Origin: Bacillota bacterium
GTDB lineage: Bacteria > Bacillota > Clostridia > Christensenellales > CAG-138
Direction: 5' to 3'
Assembly (NCBI GenBank): GCA_023416895.1
Contig: JAEZGQ010000015.1
Span: forward strand, 1-6,164
Length of the DNA: 6,164 bases
Shown here: in pieces, positions 5,162-6,164 of the stretch
Position numbering within the stretch: position 1 is the first letter of the stretch
Layout of the letters: each line of letters opens with the position of its first letter
Notes under the pieces: generated by a model
What the model was told of the DNA's origin: nothing
The model's input: the letters and a program-made list of their open reading frames with translations, nothing else
Database searches by the model: none
Translations under genes and position numbers: made by a program

Positions 5162-6164
5162 ATGAAACGCAAAAAAAAGCTTTTTATCGTCCTTTTGTCA
5201 GCCGCTGTCGTCGTTGCAGCCGGCCTTGCCGGTTTTGCGGCATATGGCGCACAAAGGCTTGAGACACTTAAGGGTTTGTCGTTTAACGACATGCTTGCCT
5301 ATACCATGGAGAACAAAAAAGACGCCGTAATCACCGTAGGCATCCTCCAAAACGGCGAGGCGCAATGGACGGTTTACGGCGAAAACGGCACTGTTTTGCC
5401 GCAGGAGCTTCGCACCTACGAAATCGGCTCCCTCACAAAAACCTTTACCGCCTCGCTTCTTGCAAAAGCGGTATCCGAGGGCAAGGTCAGCCTCGACGAC
5501 GGCATTGATCGCTATCTTACTTTACCCGAAAAGGATTATGCGCCGACATTAAGGCGGCTTATCACCCACACATCCGGCTGTAGCGCGTTTTACTTTGAAA
5601 CACCCATGCTTACGAACTTTCTCTACGGCGGAAACGATTTTTACCGCATCACGCAAAACATGGTCATCGAGCGGCTTTCAAAAATTGATTTTGTGGATCG
5701 CGATTCTCCGTTTTTGTACTCCAACTTTGGTCTCTCTACGGTAGGTCTTGTGCTTCAAAACGTTTACGGCACGGATTTCCGTTCGCTCATGGACGCATAC
5801 ATTGCCGATGAGTTGGGTTTGAAAAACACGCACCTTTCCACAGGTTCGGGCGAGGTGGAAAACGGCTGGCTTTGGAAGGATGACGACGCCTATCTGCCCG
5901 CCGGTGCGCTTTTATCAAACATCGAGGATATGCTAAGCTACGCGCGCCTGCAAATGGAGGGTACACCTACCTACCTTGCGCTATCGCACGAGGCGCTCGC
6001 CCGCGGAACCAACTCCGCACAAAACGAAGCGATGGGCATTCGTGTGGATGCGGTTGGAATGGGATGGATGATCGATGAGGAAAACGGCATTGTGTGGCAC
6101 AACGGCGCCACAAGCAATTACAACGCTTACCTAGGTTTCGACGCAAAAAGACAGGTTGCCGTGG
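5162..6164 (+). CDS. Membrane-anchored serine hydrolase, class C beta-lactamase/penicillin-binding-protein fold (3' end outside window)
   Basis: The frame runs from the ATG at 5162 off the right edge, giving 334 complete codons. A basic start (MKRKKK) and a hydrophobic segment at about 7-29 form a signal anchor without a lipobox, placing the catalytic domain outside the membrane. The fold's active-site motifs are in order: SLTK with nucleophile Ser90 and Lys93, YSN at 186-188, and HNG at 313-315 in the position of the KTG motif. HTSG (136-139) and the PAGALLSN block (246-253) are also typical. Members include esterases, D-amino-acid peptidases and beta-lactamase-related proteins; H-x-G in place of K-T-G is common in the non-lactamase relatives, so antibiotic hydrolysis should not be assumed. 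GGAG lies 12 nt upstream of the start, a rather long gap, but an in-frame TGA at 5141 rules out a longer form with ATG. It lies downstream of a terminator, and no clear promoter was found in the 50 bp before it. Confidence 0.9.
   Translation, partial: MKRKKKLFIVLLSAAVVVAAGLAGFAAYGAQRLETLKGLSFNDMLAYTMENKKDAVITVGILQNGEAQWTVYGENGTVLPQELRTYEIGSLTKTFTASLLAKAVSEGKVSLDDGIDRYLTLPEKDYAPTLRRLITHTSGCSAFYFETPMLTNFLYGGNDFYRITQNMVIERLSKIDFVDRDSPFLYSNFGLSTVGLVLQNVYGTDFRSLMDAYIADELGLKNTHLSTGSGEVENGWLWKDDDAYLPAGALLSNIEDMLSYARLQMEGTPTYLALSHEALARGTNSAQNEAMGIRVDAVGMGWMIDEENGIVWHNGATSNYNAYLGFDAKRQVAV

Overview
This window looks like ordinary chromosome from a Gram-positive bacterium, most likely a Clostridia-type Firmicute of intermediate GC content. 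The grounds are strong GGAGG-type ribosome binding sites, sigma-A-like promoters, compact spacing, a MalY/PatB-type C-S lyase and a membrane-anchored serine hydrolase. Genus cannot be decided from the sequence. There is no mobile element, CRISPR array, tRNA, rRNA or phage signal. I found no clearly new multi-gene system.

Layout from left to right. Positions 1-449 (minus) hold the first 149 codons of a glycogen/maltodextrin phosphorylase (glgP), cut by the window edge. A 287-bp divergent intergenic region follows, carrying a candidate promoter for each side. Each promoter overlaps a palindrome with the same core, TTTT(G/A)C-N7-GCAAAA, which suggests paired operators. Next is a MarR-family regulator (737-1189, plus). 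A strong hairpin at 1219-1253 separates it from the convergent two-gene minus-strand operon: a PatB/MalY-type PLP C-S lyase (2298-3473) followed 22 nt later by a cytosolic type I L-asparaginase (1280-2275).

A second divergent intergenic region of 296 bp (3474-3769) holds a promoter for the lyase-asparaginase operon and one for a 12-helix MFS transporter (3770-5065, plus). The transporter resembles the SLC45/GPH-like sugar transporters. A clear intrinsic terminator follows it at 5079-5112. The last gene is a class C beta-lactamase-fold serine hydrolase with an N-terminal membrane anchor (5162 to the window end, plus, 3' end missing).

How the genes may work together: the lyase and asparaginase form an amino-acid catabolism unit releasing ammonia (plus sulfide or thiol, and pyruvate, from the lyase; aspartate from the asparaginase). 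The MarR regulator probably represses itself and may also control glgP through the matching palindromes; this is the most interesting inference in the window. The transporter and hydrolase look like independent transcription units.
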